A stretch of 64,000 nt of DNA from Magnetofaba australis IT-1 (GCF_002109495.1 NZ_LVJN01000020.1:167001-231000), one strand, 5' to 3'. Positions 14,374 to 23,867 are shown, counted from the stretch's first letter. A program made the numbers and translations. The notes: a model not told the origin generated them from the letters alone.

Positions 14374-16500
14374 TCAATACTTACCGTAGTAACCCTCTTT
14401 CAACGCATCGAAGAGGTTGGCGGCGGTGTGGGTTTCGCCGTCGTAGTGGACCTCTTCGTTGCCCTTCACCTCCAGGGTGGAGCCATCTTCGAGCTGGAAG
14501 CGATAGGTGGTGTTGGCCAGATCCTCCTCCTTGACTAGCACGCCCTGGAACGCTTCAGGGTTGAAGCGGAAGGTGGTGCAGCCCTTCAAGCCCTTGTCGT
14601 AGGCGTAGAGATAGATCTCCTTGAAGGCGTCGTAGGGGAACTCGGTGGGCACGTTGATGGTTTTGGAGATGGAGCTGTCCACCCACTTCTGCGCCGCCGC
14701 CTGAATGTCCACATGGGCGGTGGGGGGGATGGAGCCGGCATCCACAAAGGTCTCGGGCAGACGGTCGGCCTCCTCGGTGGCGTAGGGGTCGCCGTGGGGA
14801 TTGACCAGTTCGCGATAGGCCAGCAGCTCGAAGCTGAAGACGTCCACCTTCTCCTTGCTCTTCTTGCCCTCGCGAATGATGTTGCGGCTGTACTTGTGGG
14901 CGAAGCTGGGCTCAATGCCGTTGGAGACGTTGTTGCCCATGGAGAGCGAGATGGTGCCGGTGGGGGCGATGGAGGAGTGGTGGGTAAAGCGGCACCCATG
15001 CTCCTCGATGGCGTCCAGCAGTTCGGCGGGGAACTGCTTGAGATAGCGGCTGTAACGGGTCATCAAGGTGCGCGCGGGCACGGCGTCGCCCGGCTCATGG
15101 CCCGCCTGTTTGAGTTCGGGACGCTTGGCGAAGTGGGTGGCGTTGAGAATCACGTCTTCCGTGAGAATCGGCGCCGGGCCCTTCTCCTTGGCCAACTCCA
15201 CGCCGCACTCCCAACCGGTGAGCGCCATCTCGCGGGCCACGCGCTCGGTGAAGGCCACCGAGGCGGAGTCGCCATAGCGCATGTTGAGCATGCAGATGGT
15301 CGAACCGAGACCCAAAAAGCCCATGCCGTGACGGCGTTTGCGCTCGATCTCCTCGGCTTGCTTGCCCAGCGGCAGACCGTGCAGCTCCACCACGTTGTCG
15401 AGCATGCGGGTGAACACCCACACCACCTCGCGATAGCGCTCCCAATCGAACTCGGCGTGGTCGGTGAAGGGGTCCTTGACGAATTTGGCCAGGTTCACCG
15501 AACCCAGCAGGCAGGCGCCATAAGGCGGCAGGGGTTGCTCGCCGCAGGGGTTGGTGGCGCGAATCTCTTCGCAATACCAGTTGTTGTTCATCTCATTGAC
15601 CTTGTCGATGAGAATAAACCCCGGTTCGGCGTAGTCGTAGGTGGAGGACATGATCACGTCCCACAACCGCCGCGCAGGCAGGCGCTTCCACACCCGGCAG
15701 GCCACTTCGCCCTTATCGTTGGTCTTATACCCGTTCTCCACCGGCCAGGGGCGGTAGACGATCTCCATGGTGGGATCTTCCAACTCATACTTGTTGGCCG
15801 GGAACAGCAGCTCCCAATCCATGTCGGATTTCACCGCTTCCATAAAGGGTTCGGTGATCAGGCAGGAGAGGTTGAACTGACGCAGGCGGCCATCTTCGCG
15901 TTTGGCGCGGATGAAGTCGGCGACGTCGGGGTGGGTGATGTCGAAGGTGGCCATCTGCGCGCCGCGACGACCGCCCGCCGAGGAGATGGTGCGGCACATG
16001 GCGTCGAAGATGTCCATGAAGGAGAGCGGCCCGGAGGTGCTGGCCCCGGCGCCCGCCACAAACGCCCCTTTGGGACGCAGGGTGGAGAACTCGTAGCCGA
16101 TGCCGCAGCCCGCTTTGAGGGTCAAACCCGCCTCGTGGACTGAGGCGAGGATCTCATCCATGGAGTCGTACACCGTGCCGGAGACGGTGCAGTTGATGGT
16201 GCTGGTGGCGGGTTTGTGCTCACGCGCGCCTGCGTTGGAGACGATGCGTCCGGCGGGGATGGCGCCGTTCTGCAGCGCCCACACAAAGCGCTCATGCCAG
16301 TATTGGCGATTCTCTTCGGGCTCCACATCGGCCAGGGCGCGGGCGACGCGGTCATAGGTGCCCGCCATATCGGCGTCCACCGCTTCGCCATCCTTGCGCT
16401 TGAGACGGTACTTCTTATCCCAGATGTCCCACGAGGCTGGTTGCAGCGGAATTTGCTCGTTGGCGGCGCTCCCTGCGACCCGTTCGGCGCGATTCGACAT
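14374..16500 (-). CDS. nrdJ: Adenosylcobalamin-dependent ribonucleoside-diphosphate reductase, catalytic chain
   Basis: A 708-residue class II ribonucleotide reductase that makes deoxynucleotides using a B12-generated thiyl radical, with no need for oxygen. The ten-stranded barrel shows the finger-loop NPCGEQPLPPYGACLLGSVN (Asn-Cys-Glu active site), STINCTVSGTVYDSM with the disulfide Cys, and the radical-site loop APTGTISLSMGNNVSNGIEP. The C-terminal redox tail is absent and encoded by the separate gene at 13428. It shares a 539-bp divergent region with ubiE. Use under low oxygen fits the rest of the window. Confidence 0.95.
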   Translation of the reverse strand: MSNRAERVAGSAANEQIPLQPASWDIWDKKYRLKRKDGEAVDADMAGTYDRVARALADVEPEENRQYWHERFVWALQNGAIPAGRIVSNAGAREHKPATSTINCTVSGTVYDSMDEILASVHEAGLTLKAGCGIGYEFSTLRPKGAFVAGAGASTSGPLSFMDIFDAMCRTISSAGGRRGAQMATFDITHPDVADFIRAKREDGRLRQFNLSCLITEPFMEAVKSDMDWELLFPANKYELEDPTMEIVYRPWPVENGYKTNDKGEVACRVWKRLPARRLWDVIMSSTYDYAEPGFILIDKVNEMNNNWYCEEIRATNPCGEQPLPPYGACLLGSVNLAKFVKDPFTDHAEFDWERYREVVWVFTRMLDNVVELHGLPLGKQAEEIERKRRHGMGFLGLGSTICMLNMRYGDSASVAFTERVAREMALTGWECGVELAKEKGPAPILTEDVILNATHFAKRPELKQAGHEPGDAVPARTLMTRYSRYLKQFPAELLDAIEEHGCRFTHHSSIAPTGTISLSMGNNVSNGIEPSFAHKYSRNIIREGKKSKEKVDVFSFELLAYRELVNPHGDPYATEEADRLPETFVDAGSIPPTAHVDIQAAAQKWVDSSISKTINVPTEFPYDAFKEIYLYAYDKGLKGCTTFRFNPEAFQGVLVKEEDLANTTYRFQLEDGSTLEVKGNEEVHYDGETHTAANLFDALKEGYYGKY

Positions 16501-17039
16501 GCCTTCACCCCAATCCCTGACCGACGCGCTCCAGCGGCATAGGCGCGCGGTGTTTCTTATTTATGACCCGAATGTGCGCGACCCGCGCGAAAACGCGGGC
16601 GCCTCCCCCAAAATGCTCGTCCCACAGCCTGGCTGAGTGGCCCCGGCGCGCAGCGGTAAACTGCGGCGACAGCAACGCTCTCCAATGTCGCAAAGCGCGC
16701 TTGGCCTTGATAAATCCAGCTTTTTTTGATGTTTCCAATGCGGCGTGTGGGTCTTGGCTCCCTGGCGATATGATGCGTTTGTCCTGCGCAACCTGCAAGA
16801 CGTTTTGCGCGCCAGCTTCCGGGTAAACAGGGTAAGCCCCCGACGCCACAGATGAAATTTTCTGCTCCCCCAGGGCGCAGGCGGGGCGCGGGAGTGATTT
16901 CACAAACAGTTGCTGGAAATTCAGGCCGCTGGCGGGCCTGGGTATGGCGGACGGTTTCCCCAAACGGCGTGATGACGTACAATGCCCGATCGCCCCACAG
17001 ATGGGGCGTTTGCATGGACACACATCAAGGAGCGGCGAC
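16501..17039. other. Divergent leader region between nrdJ and ubiE
   Basis: No gene is supported here. It contains the hairpin CCCGCG-N6-CGCGGG (16582-16599) and a long leader for nrdJ. Some cobalamin-riboswitch-like pieces appear on the minus strand, but the B12 box is not recognisable. AAGGAG before ATG 17040 is the ubiE ribosome binding site. Confidence 0.5.
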
Positions 17040-17792
17040 ATGTCCGATTCCCAGGAAACCACCCACTTCGGCTTTCGCGATATCCCCGTCGGCGAGAAGG
17101 TGGGACAAGTGCGCCGGGTGTTCGATTCGGTGGCGGAAAAATATGACCTGATGAACGACCTGATGAGCCTGGGCATCCATCGCCTGTGGAAGCGTCAGGC
17201 CATCGCCAAGCTCAAATTGCAACCGGGCGACCACTGCCTGGATCTGGCCGGCGGCACCGGCGACCTGGCGATCCTCATGCACAAGAAGATGGAAGGTCAG
17301 GGCCGCGTGACCCTGTGCGACATCAACCTCTCCATGCTCAAGCAGGGGCGCAAGCGGCTGACCGACGAAGGCATGGTGTCGAGCATCGACTGGGTCTGCG
17401 GCAACGCCGAAAAGCTGCCGTTCCCCGATAACAGCTTCCAGGCCGCCACCATCGGCTTCGGCATCCGCAACGTCACCCGCATCCAGCGCGCGCTGGACGA
17501 AATGCAGCGGGTGGTCAAGCCGGGCGGACAGGTGCTGGTGCTGGAGTTCTCCAAAGTCGCCATCCCCTTCCTGCGCCCCATCTACGACACCTACTCCTTC
17601 AATCTGCTGCCGGAGATCGGCCAGATCGTGACCAAGGATCGCGACTCCTATCAATATCTGGTGGAGTCGATCCGTCAGTTCCCCGACCAGGAGACCTTCA
17701 AGGAGATGATGGAGTCCGCCGGGCTCTATCGGGTGCGCTATGACAATCTATCGGCGGGCATCGCCGCCATTCACGTCGGTTTCAAAGTTTAA
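17040..17792 (+). CDS. ubiE: Ubiquinone/menaquinone biosynthesis C-methyltransferase
   Basis: A 250-residue UbiE. It methylates the ring carbon of the quinone precursor using SAM. Typical family blocks are VFDSVAEKYDLMNDLMSLGIHRLWK, SAM motif CLDLAGGTGDLAI, LPFPDNSF and the C-terminal ESAGLYRVRYDNLSAGIAAIHVGFK. ATG 17040 follows AAGGAGCGGCGAC. It starts the ubiE-ubiJ-ubiB operon; ubiJ begins 12 bp downstream. Confidence 0.95.
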   Translation: MSDSQETTHFGFRDIPVGEKVGQVRRVFDSVAEKYDLMNDLMSLGIHRLWKRQAIAKLKLQPGDHCLDLAGGTGDLAILMHKKMEGQGRVTLCDINLSMLKQGRKRLTDEGMVSSIDWVCGNAEKLPFPDNSFQAATIGFGIRNVTRIQRALDEMQRVVKPGGQVLVLEFSKVAIPFLRPIYDTYSFNLLPEIGQIVTKDRDSYQYLVESIRQFPDQETFKEMMESAGLYRVRYDNLSAGIAAIHVGFKV

Positions 17793-17804
17793 GGAGCGCG
17801 CGTC

Positions 17805-18482
17805 ATGATCATGAAAATGTCCTGGCTGGCCGCGCCGATGAAACTGCTGCCGCAACCGGCCACCGCCGTGGGGCTGGGGGTGACGCTGAATCTCTTCTTC
17901 ACCCGCTATCCCGACCTGAAACGGCGTCTGAGCGAACTGGCGGGCAAGGTGTTCGAGTTCACCGTGGAGGATCTGGGTCAGTCCTATTACATGCGCGTGG
18001 AGGACGATGGCCGCGTGCGCATCCACACCTACAGCGACGAGGCGCCCAACGTCACCATGAACGGCGACGCCGAAGCGTTCCTGCAACTGCTGTTCAACAC
18101 CGAAGATCCCGACTCGCTGTTCTTTGCGCGCAAGCTGAAGATGTCCGGCGAGACCGAGACCGGCCTGCACTTCAAGAACATTCTCGATAACGTGGAGATC
18201 GATTGGTCGCAGGAGTTGGGTTCGCTGTTTGGCGCTCCCGGCGCGCAACTGGCCGCCAAGATGGCCGCCTGGAGCGCCGAGAAGGCCAATGCGGGCAAAC
18301 AGAGCTTTGAGAACGGCATGGAGGAGTGGCTGGATATCCGCGAAGCGCCGCGCGCCAATGAGCTGGATAAACTCAGCAGCGGCGCCGAAGGGCTCAAGGA
18401 GCCCATGGAGGCGCTGGCGCGGCGCATCAGCCGTCTGGAGAATCGCCTCAAAGTGCGTCAGGCTGGGTCGGCGTCATCGTGA
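17805..18482 (+). CDS. ubiJ: SCP2-domain accessory factor of ubiquinone synthesis (UbiJ-like)
   Basis: A 225-residue protein with an SCP2-type lipid-binding fold in its first 130 residues (FEFTVEDLGQSYYMRVEDDGRVRI, PNVTMNGDAEAFLQLLF, LKMSGETETGLHFKNIL) and a C-terminal coiled-coil helix (ALARRISRLENRLKV). Position between ubiE and ubiB supports UbiJ, which with UbiK presents the lipid substrate to the Ubi complex. AAGGAG is eight bases before ATG 17805. The TGA overlaps the GTG of ubiB. Confidence 0.88.
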   Translation: MIMKMSWLAAPMKLLPQPATAVGLGVTLNLFFTRYPDLKRRLSELAGKVFEFTVEDLGQSYYMRVEDDGRVRIHTYSDEAPNVTMNGDAEAFLQLLFNTEDPDSLFFARKLKMSGETETGLHFKNILDNVEIDWSQELGSLFGAPGAQLAAKMAAWSAEKANAGKQSFENGMEEWLDIREAPRANELDKLSSGAEGLKEPMEALARRISRLENRLKVRQAGSASS

Positions 18483-20133
18483 TCAACTCCTGGCTGCACG
18501 CGCCCCGCTCGCTGTGGCGGATGGCGGTCATTACCCACATTCTGGCGCGCCACGATGTGATGGCGTCGCTGTCGCATCGCTATACCCTGATGCGCATCTG
18601 GAGCTGGCTGGTCAAGCTGCATCCGGGTTTTCGTCGCCACGTCAAACGCACCACCCAGGCGGCGCGGTTGCGTCTGGCCATCGAGGAGCTGGGGCCCACC
18701 TTCATCAAATTCGGGCAGATGCTCTCCACCCGCCTGGACATGCTGCCCGACGATGTGGGGCAGGAGTTCAAACGCCTGCAGGACGCGGTGCCGCCGTTTG
18801 GGTTTGATCAGGTGCGCGAAACCGTGGCGCTGGAGCTGGGCGCGCCATTGGAGACGCTCTACTCCAGCTTCGATCCCCAGCCGGTGGCCTCCGCCTCCAT
18901 CGCTCAGGTGCATCATGCGGTGACCCAGGATGGCCGCGAGGTGGCGGTGAAAGTGATGCGCCCCAACATCGATCGGCAGGTGGAGGATGATATCCGCATG
19001 TTGGCGATGCTGGCGGCCATGGCCGAACGGGTGATGCCCGAGTGGCGTCGCCTCAAGCCGGTGAAGGTGGTGGAGGAGTTCGCCCAGACCATCCGCAATG
19101 AGCTTAATTTCCAGATCGAAGCGGGCCACTGCGCGCAGTTGGGGCGCAACTTCCAGAACCGTCCCGATCGCATTCGCTTCCCGGAGGTGATCGGTGGCCT
19201 GAGCGGGCAGAAGGTCTTCACCATGAGCTGGGTGGAAGGGGTCAAACTCAGCGAACTGACGGCCCACCCTGACAGTTATAACGCCATTCGCGGACCGGTG
19301 GCGGAGACGCTGCTCACCGCCTTCTTTAAACAGGTGTTCCACGACGGCTATTTCCACGCCGACCAGCACCCGGGCAACATTCTGGTGCAGGAGAACGGCA
19401 CCGTGGTGATGGTGGATTTCGGCATCACCGCGCAGCTCACGCGACGTTCGCGGCGCTATCTGGCCGATCTGCTGCACGGCTTCCTCACCCGCGACTATCG
19501 CAAAGTGGCGCGGGTGCATCTGGAGGCGGGTTTTGTGCCGCCGGACACCGATCTGGACGCCTTCGAGGAGGCGGCGCGGCAGGTGGGCGAGCCGGTGTTT
19601 GGCCAGCCCTTGGCGGATATTTCCGTGGCGCGGCTGTTGGCCAAGCTGTTTGCGGTGACCGAAGAGTTCCAGATGGAGACGCAGCCGCAACTGCTGCTGC
19701 TGCAGAAGACCCTGCTGACTCTGGAGGGGTGGGGCGCGAGCTCTATCCGCCGCTCAACGCCTGGGAGATCGCCAAGCCGCTGGTCAAGGAGTGGATGCAG
19801 GAAGAACTCGGCCCCAAGGGGCGCATGCGACAGTTCCGCAAAGCGCTGGAGGAGAGCGGGCAGGCGCTGGCGTCGGCGCCGGAGTTGGCCTTGGGCGCAT
19901 TGGACCGTCTGGCCAACGACCGTCTGTGGCTGCGGGTGCATCAATCGTCGTTTGAATCGGTGCAGCAGGAGATCCGTCAGGGCTTTGCGCGCCAGAGCGC
20001 GGCCACCATGGGCGGCACGCTGTTCTTGGGTGGGGCGATTTTGGCGGCGGCGGATTTCTCCGCCTGGTGGTATGCGCCGCCGTTTATTTTCGCCACCGTC
20101 AGCTTGTTGCGCGGCATGGTGACGCTGCGCTAA
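18479..20133 (+). CDS. ubiB: Ubiquinone biosynthesis ATPase/kinase-like protein UbiB, with apparent frameshift
   Basis: GTG 18479 overlaps the ubiJ stop (GTGA). Atypical-kinase motifs are intact: KFGQMLSTRLDMLP, the Ala-rich loop VASASIAQVH, YFHADQHPGNILV and MVDFG. The frame is lost at the G-rich stretch 19726-19734: codons after LLLQKTLLTLEG become unrelated, while the frame shifted by one base continues with the family sequence GRELYPPLNAWEIAKPL and ends in two C-terminal membrane helices at 20133. One missing G (GAGGGGTGGGG for GAGGGGGTGGGG) explains it. This could be a sequencing error in a homopolymer; without repair the protein would lose its membrane anchor. Confidence 0.85.
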
Positions 20134-20149
20134 GAGAACGGCGCGCACG

Positions 20150-20530
20150 GAGTAAAATTGGCCGCCGACCAGTCGGCGGCGGGGTGATTCGGGCCATTCA
20201 TGGCCCGCACCCTTCGGGCTCGCTGCGCGAGTCCGATTTGGCAATCCTGCCAAATCGTCTGGGGTCCGTGACCCCAGCGGCCCTAGGCGAAGCCGTATCG
20301 ATAATTAAAGGGCGGAGCCCACGGTTTGTCTTTGTCCGTTGCCGTTTCCCCATTGAACAGAGTGGGAGCCAGTAGGGAGCTTGAGAGACTTTGGTAGCAA
20401 CGAGCCAGCAAGGAGGCTGTCGGGGAAACGGCGGGTGAGTAGGCCGGCAGGGCCGTCGTCCGCAGGACGGCGAACTGCAGTGGAGCGACAAGTCTGGGGT
20501 AACCTCAAAGTGTCTGCGGAAAATATCAAA
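20150..20530 (+). repeat. Compound repeat with 92-bp family (B), copy 2
   Basis: A left part of hairpins (GCCGCCGACCAGTCGGCGGC, GGGCCATTCATGGCCC, GATTTGGCAATCCTGCCAAATC, TGGGGTCCGTGACCCCA) leads into arm GCCGTTTCCCC at 20341-20351 and GGGGAAACGGC at 20422-20432. A GTCGTCCGCAGGACGGCGAA tail and CAAAGTGTCTGCGGAAA follow. It fills most of the gap between ubiB and the exonuclease gene. Confidence 0.85.
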
Positions 20531-20618
20531 ACCAAAGTAATAAGCCCCGGAATTTGGTTGGATTGAGGCGACGGGAAAGATAGGGTTAAGATCAACTTTT
20601 CAACGAAGCGCCAACGTG

Positions 20619-21125
20619 ATGGTGATGAAAAACCTTAAGACCCCCTTGATTGTTGATGTCGAGGCTTCTGGATTTGGTCCGTTCAGCTATCCCATTGAGG
20701 TGGGGCTGGCGTTGGATCAGGGTCAGAAATATTGCTCGTTGGTGATTCCGGCGCCGGATTGGACCCATTGGGATGAGCAGGCGGAGAGCGTGCATCACGT
20801 CTCGCGCGACATTTTGCGGGAGTATGGCAAGCCCATTGAAGCGGTCGCCAAAGAGCTGAACCGTCTGTTGCAGAACAAGATTGTCTACACGGATGGTTGG
20901 GTGGTGGACAAGCCATGGCTGGACAAACTGTTCTATGAGAGTCGCATCAGGCCGGAGTTTACGGTGAGTTGTTTGGAGATGATTCTCTCCGAGGAGCAGA
21001 TGGAGATTTGGCACGCGACCAAGGATCGCATTGAGGAGGAGATGGACGTGCAACGTCACCGGGCCAGCAACGATGCGTATCTGATTCAGAAGACGTGGCT
21101 AAAAACGCGCAATGGGAAGGCGTAG
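20619..21125 (+). CDS. DEDDh-type 3'-5' exonuclease-like protein
   Basis: A 168-residue single-domain exonuclease-like protein. The first Asp-Glu pair is in LIVDVEASGFG, a WVVDKPWLD block provides the second Asp, and HRASNDAYL gives the His-x4-Asp site of DEDDh nucleases. It is similar in layout to small exoribonucleases of the Rv2179c group, so RNA 3' trimming or turnover is the likely role. ATG 20619 is preferred to the preceding GTG. It is flanked on both sides by 92-bp family repeats in the same orientation. Confidence 0.75.
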   Translation: MVMKNLKTPLIVDVEASGFGPFSYPIEVGLALDQGQKYCSLVIPAPDWTHWDEQAESVHHVSRDILREYGKPIEAVAKELNRLLQNKIVYTDGWVVDKPWLDKLFYESRIRPEFTVSCLEMILSEEQMEIWHATKDRIEEEMDVQRHRASNDAYLIQKTWLKTRNGKA

Positions 21126-21139
21126 GCGTCCAGAGCGCA

Positions 21140-21425
21140 GGGAGTAAACTTGGCCGCCGACTGGTCGGCGGCGGGGTCTGGGGGCCGCTACTCCCAGCGG
21201 GGTGTGGGGCGGCGCCCCACGGTGTGGCTTTGGCAGTGTTTTTGCCGTTTCCCCATTGAACAAAGGCGGCGTCAGCAGAGAGTCTGATGCGAGGTGCGGA
21301 ACGTTCAGCCAGTAAGCAGGCAAAAGGGGAAACGGCAGGTGAGCAGGACCCGGAGGGGCCGCCGCCCGCAGGACGGCGAACTGCTCGAAAACGCGGAGCC
21401 TGGGAAAGTCAAAAGTGTTTGTAGA
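21140..21425 (+). repeat. Compound repeat with 92-bp family (B), copy 3
   Basis: GCCGCCGACTGGTCGGCGGC, GGGGCCGCTACTCCC and GTGGGGCGGCGCCCCAC hairpins precede arm GCCGTTTCCCC at 21244-21254 and GGGGAAACGGC at 21326-21336. The tail GGTGAGCAGGACCC, GCCCGCAGGACGGCGAACTG and GGGAAAGTCAAAAGTGTTTG follows. Confidence 0.85.
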
Positions 21426-21502
21426 AGAAACTGAATGCAGTAACTGTCTATTGATACTCGGGAATCCTCCTGAACTCCCAGAAACTTCTGACCTTTAAGG
21501 TT

Positions 21503-21690
21503 TTAGTCCTCTTGGTATATTACTTCCGTGAGGGCGAGTCTGTCGGCATCTTCTTGGTCGTATAGAGCAACAAAACTCTCCCCTCATGAATTCTGGTCAA
21601 TATTGCCAAAGTCCCACCAAGATAAGCCTCCCCATCAGATCTCTCTCAGAGGCGCCATTTGATCATATACTCAGTAAAATCAGAAGTGAA
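21503..21690 (-). pseudogene. Decayed 3' fragment of an unknown gene
   Basis: On the minus strand a coding-like stretch reads FTSDFTEYMIKWRL, then an in-frame TGA, ERSDGEAYLGGTLAILTRI and HEG. After a one-base frameshift it continues ESFVALYDQEDADRLALT and EVIYQED and stops at TAA 21503-21505. Adding one G to GAGGGGAGAG restores a continuous frame, and CGA to TGA explains the stop. The upstream end runs straight into a palindromic module (GATATCGAGAACTCCGCCC near 21716). The protein family is not recognised. Confidence 0.5.
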
Positions 21691-21771
21691 TATGAGCAAT
21701 TTTGGCGATGGAAAGATATCGAGAACTCCGCCCTCAAGCTCTTATAGCCGCTTGAATCCAGAATGACACAC

Positions 21772-21990
21772 ATCCAAAGCGCTCAATGTTTGCATGACGT
21801 TGATTCAGCCTGTGCTGACTAGGGGACAAATTTCCAACGGAAATTTGTCGGGACGCTTAAGGGTCTGTGACCCTTAAGCGGGTATGGGCAGCGCCCACGG
21901 TTTGGATTTTGATCTTGGGAGCTCGAGGGCGCAGCCCTCGATATCTTTCAGCACCCATCTGTGCACTTTTGAATGCTAACGACTATAAAA
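21772..21990 (+). repeat. Repeat with conserved ends (family A)
   Basis: The left end resembles CAATGTTTGCATGACGTTGA with GCCTGTGCTGACTA. Hairpins GACAAATTTCCAACGGAAA type, GCTTAAGGGTCTGTGACCCT and GAGGGCGCAGCCCTC follow, then GATATCTTTCAGCACCCATC and the right end CTTTTGAATGCTAACGACTA. The same ends occur at 33129 and 60060. Confidence 0.8.
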
Positions 21991-22024
21991 TCCACATCGT
22001 GGGGCCCGCCTCACGCCCGCTCCG

Positions 22025-22095
22025 ACCAATAGTCAAAGCAAGCCGTACCTTCGTCACACAAACATTGGTTGTTCTGTGTCGTTTTGTTTGGATTT
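22025..22095 (-). repeat. Solo left end of family A, reverse orientation
   Basis: Only the terminal part is present: ACCAATAGTCAAAGCAAGCC, then CGTCACACAAACATTGGTTG and TTCTGTGTCGTTTTG, the reverse complement of the family A left end. It lies 35 bp from the right end of the preceding copy. The rest of 21426-22207 shows no gene other than the remnant at 21503. Confidence 0.7.
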
Positions 22096-22207
22096 ATTAT
22101 AGTTTCCACTATAAATTTATCGATTTTATTTGGTGAATTATTCAAATAACAATACCATGTCATATTACACCCTACGATAATGATCGGAACACTGTTTGGA
22201 GAAGTAC

Positions 22208-23755
22208 GTGGAATCAAGCGGACTCCTGGCGTTTCTCTCTGGTCCTGAAGAGATCGTACAGGCTTATCGTAGCCAATATGATCCGCTGCTGGTGTTTATC
22301 TCCATTTTGATCGCCATCCTCTCCTCCTGGGTCTCCTTCCAGATGGCCGCGCGTCTCAGCGAGCGCGGGTTCAGCCCCAGCGGGGGGCTGCTGTGGCACA
22401 GTTTCGGCGCGCTGTCTTTGGGAGTGGGCATCTGGGCCATGCACTTTATCGGCATGCTCGCCTTCAAGCTCGATTGCGGCGTCTATTACAACCCCGCCAT
22501 CACCTTCCTCTCCCTGCTGCCAGGAGTGATGGCGGCCGGAGTCGCGCTCAAGCTCATCAACCGCCCGACGCTCACGCGTTCACACCTGTTCTTCGGCGGC
22601 CTCATCATGGGCGGCGGCATCGGAACCATGCACTACACCGGCATGGCAGCCATGCGCCTGAATGGCATACTGCGCTATGATCTCCCACTGTTTCTGATCT
22701 CTATCGTGGTGGCGGTGCTGCTGGCGATTCTGGCGCTGTCGATCCGCTTATTGGTGCGTCGGACCCAATGGGGCTGGTCGGATCAGGCACAAACCCTGGC
22801 GAGCGCCGTGGTGATGGGGAGCGCCATCTCCGGCATGCACTATATCGCTATGGAGGCGGCCTATTTCCTCCCAGGCGGCGGCCAGCATTCGATCGCCCCG
22901 AGCAATCCCGCCATGCTTGCCTGGGGCGTGGCGCTGGCCACCAGTCTGATTATCCTGCTGGCTATGGCCTCCACCTTTGTCAAACGCCAACTGGACGCCT
23001 CGCAAATCCGTTTTCAGGCCATCATTGAGCACATGAGTCAGGGATTTGCGCGCCTGGATAGTCAGGGCGTGATCATCGATGCCAATCCGGCTCTGCATAC
23101 CATTCTGGGAGCGCAGGCGGATGCGCTCCAAGGTCAGCTTTTTACCGAATTGGTGCTGGGTCGCACCGCCAAGGAGCACTTTCTTTCCCTGCTGGATTCG
23201 CAGCAAAGCATAACGTATGACGCCAATCTCATCAGCAGCGCCGGCAAGGCGACCCCGTGTGAGCTGCATCTGGAGGTGCGCCAGTTCGCCGTTGACTGCG
23301 ACCTGCTGCGGTTTGTGACGGCAACGCCGAGAACACGTCTCACCTGCATCCTGGGCGCGTTACGCGAAGGCATCTGCGCTATGGATCTGGAAGGGCGTGT
23401 TGAGGTGCTCAACACCGAGGCTGAGCGGCTGTTGGGCCGCAAGGAGAACGATTTGATGGGGCGCATGATTCTGGAGCGTTTTTGCCATCCGTATCACACC
23501 GCACAGGCGTTTCATATTGAGGAGATCATGCAACAGGCGCACAGCCAGCCAGTGAGCTTTGAGGAGTTGAAGCTCTCCCCGTATGAAGGTGCGCCGATCC
23601 CGGTTGATTTCACTCTATCGTTAATGTCTGTAGCCGGGCAGGGAGCAGGTTTTGTGCTGGTTTTTAAAGATATCTCGGACCAGTTGGCGATGCAGCGTCA
23701 AATAAAGGAGTTGCAGGCGCAGTGCGCCTCGAAGGCTAAGGCGGCGCAGGATTAA
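22208..23755 (+). CDS. MHYT-domain membrane sensor with two PAS domains
   Basis: A 515-residue protein. Seven membrane segments carry three MHYT motifs, WAMHFIGM, GTMHYTGM and SGMHYIAM, a domain proposed to sense O2, CO or NO through bound copper. Two PAS domains follow (FQAIIEHMSQGFARLDSQG and LTCILGALREGICAMDLEGR) and a short C-terminal helix. No kinase, GGDEF or EAL output domain is present, which is unusual, so it may signal through a partner. The GTG at 22208 lies six bases after GGAG; a TTG 12 bases earlier is in frame. Confidence 0.85.
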   Translation: MESSGLLAFLSGPEEIVQAYRSQYDPLLVFISILIAILSSWVSFQMAARLSERGFSPSGGLLWHSFGALSLGVGIWAMHFIGMLAFKLDCGVYYNPAITFLSLLPGVMAAGVALKLINRPTLTRSHLFFGGLIMGGGIGTMHYTGMAAMRLNGILRYDLPLFLISIVVAVLLAILALSIRLLVRRTQWGWSDQAQTLASAVVMGSAISGMHYIAMEAAYFLPGGGQHSIAPSNPAMLAWGVALATSLIILLAMASTFVKRQLDASQIRFQAIIEHMSQGFARLDSQGVIIDANPALHTILGAQADALQGQLFTELVLGRTAKEHFLSLLDSQQSITYDANLISSAGKATPCELHLEVRQFAVDCDLLRFVTATPRTRLTCILGALREGICAMDLEGRVEVLNTEAERLLGRKENDLMGRMILERFCHPYHTAQAFHIEEIMQQAHSQPVSFEELKLSPYEGAPIPVDFTLSLMSVAGQGAGFVLVFKDISDQLAMQRQIKELQAQCASKAKAAQD

Positions 23756-23867
23756 TCCTGGACGCTTTCGAATTCTGGAGATCAATTCCAGTACGGCCAC
23801 TCGCAACAGACGCCGGAAACAAATACAGAGCGGCTTCCAAGGATTGCTGCTGAATTTAATCCCCTCC

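Noticed and set aside
16560-16860. Possible cobalamin riboswitch on the minus strand upstream of nrdJ
   Set aside because: Pieces such as GCTGTCGCCGCAG, GCCACTC and GGGGGAGGC appear in a plausible order, but the B12 box is not recognisable and the spacing between the first elements is too long. An Rfam RF00174 search would decide.
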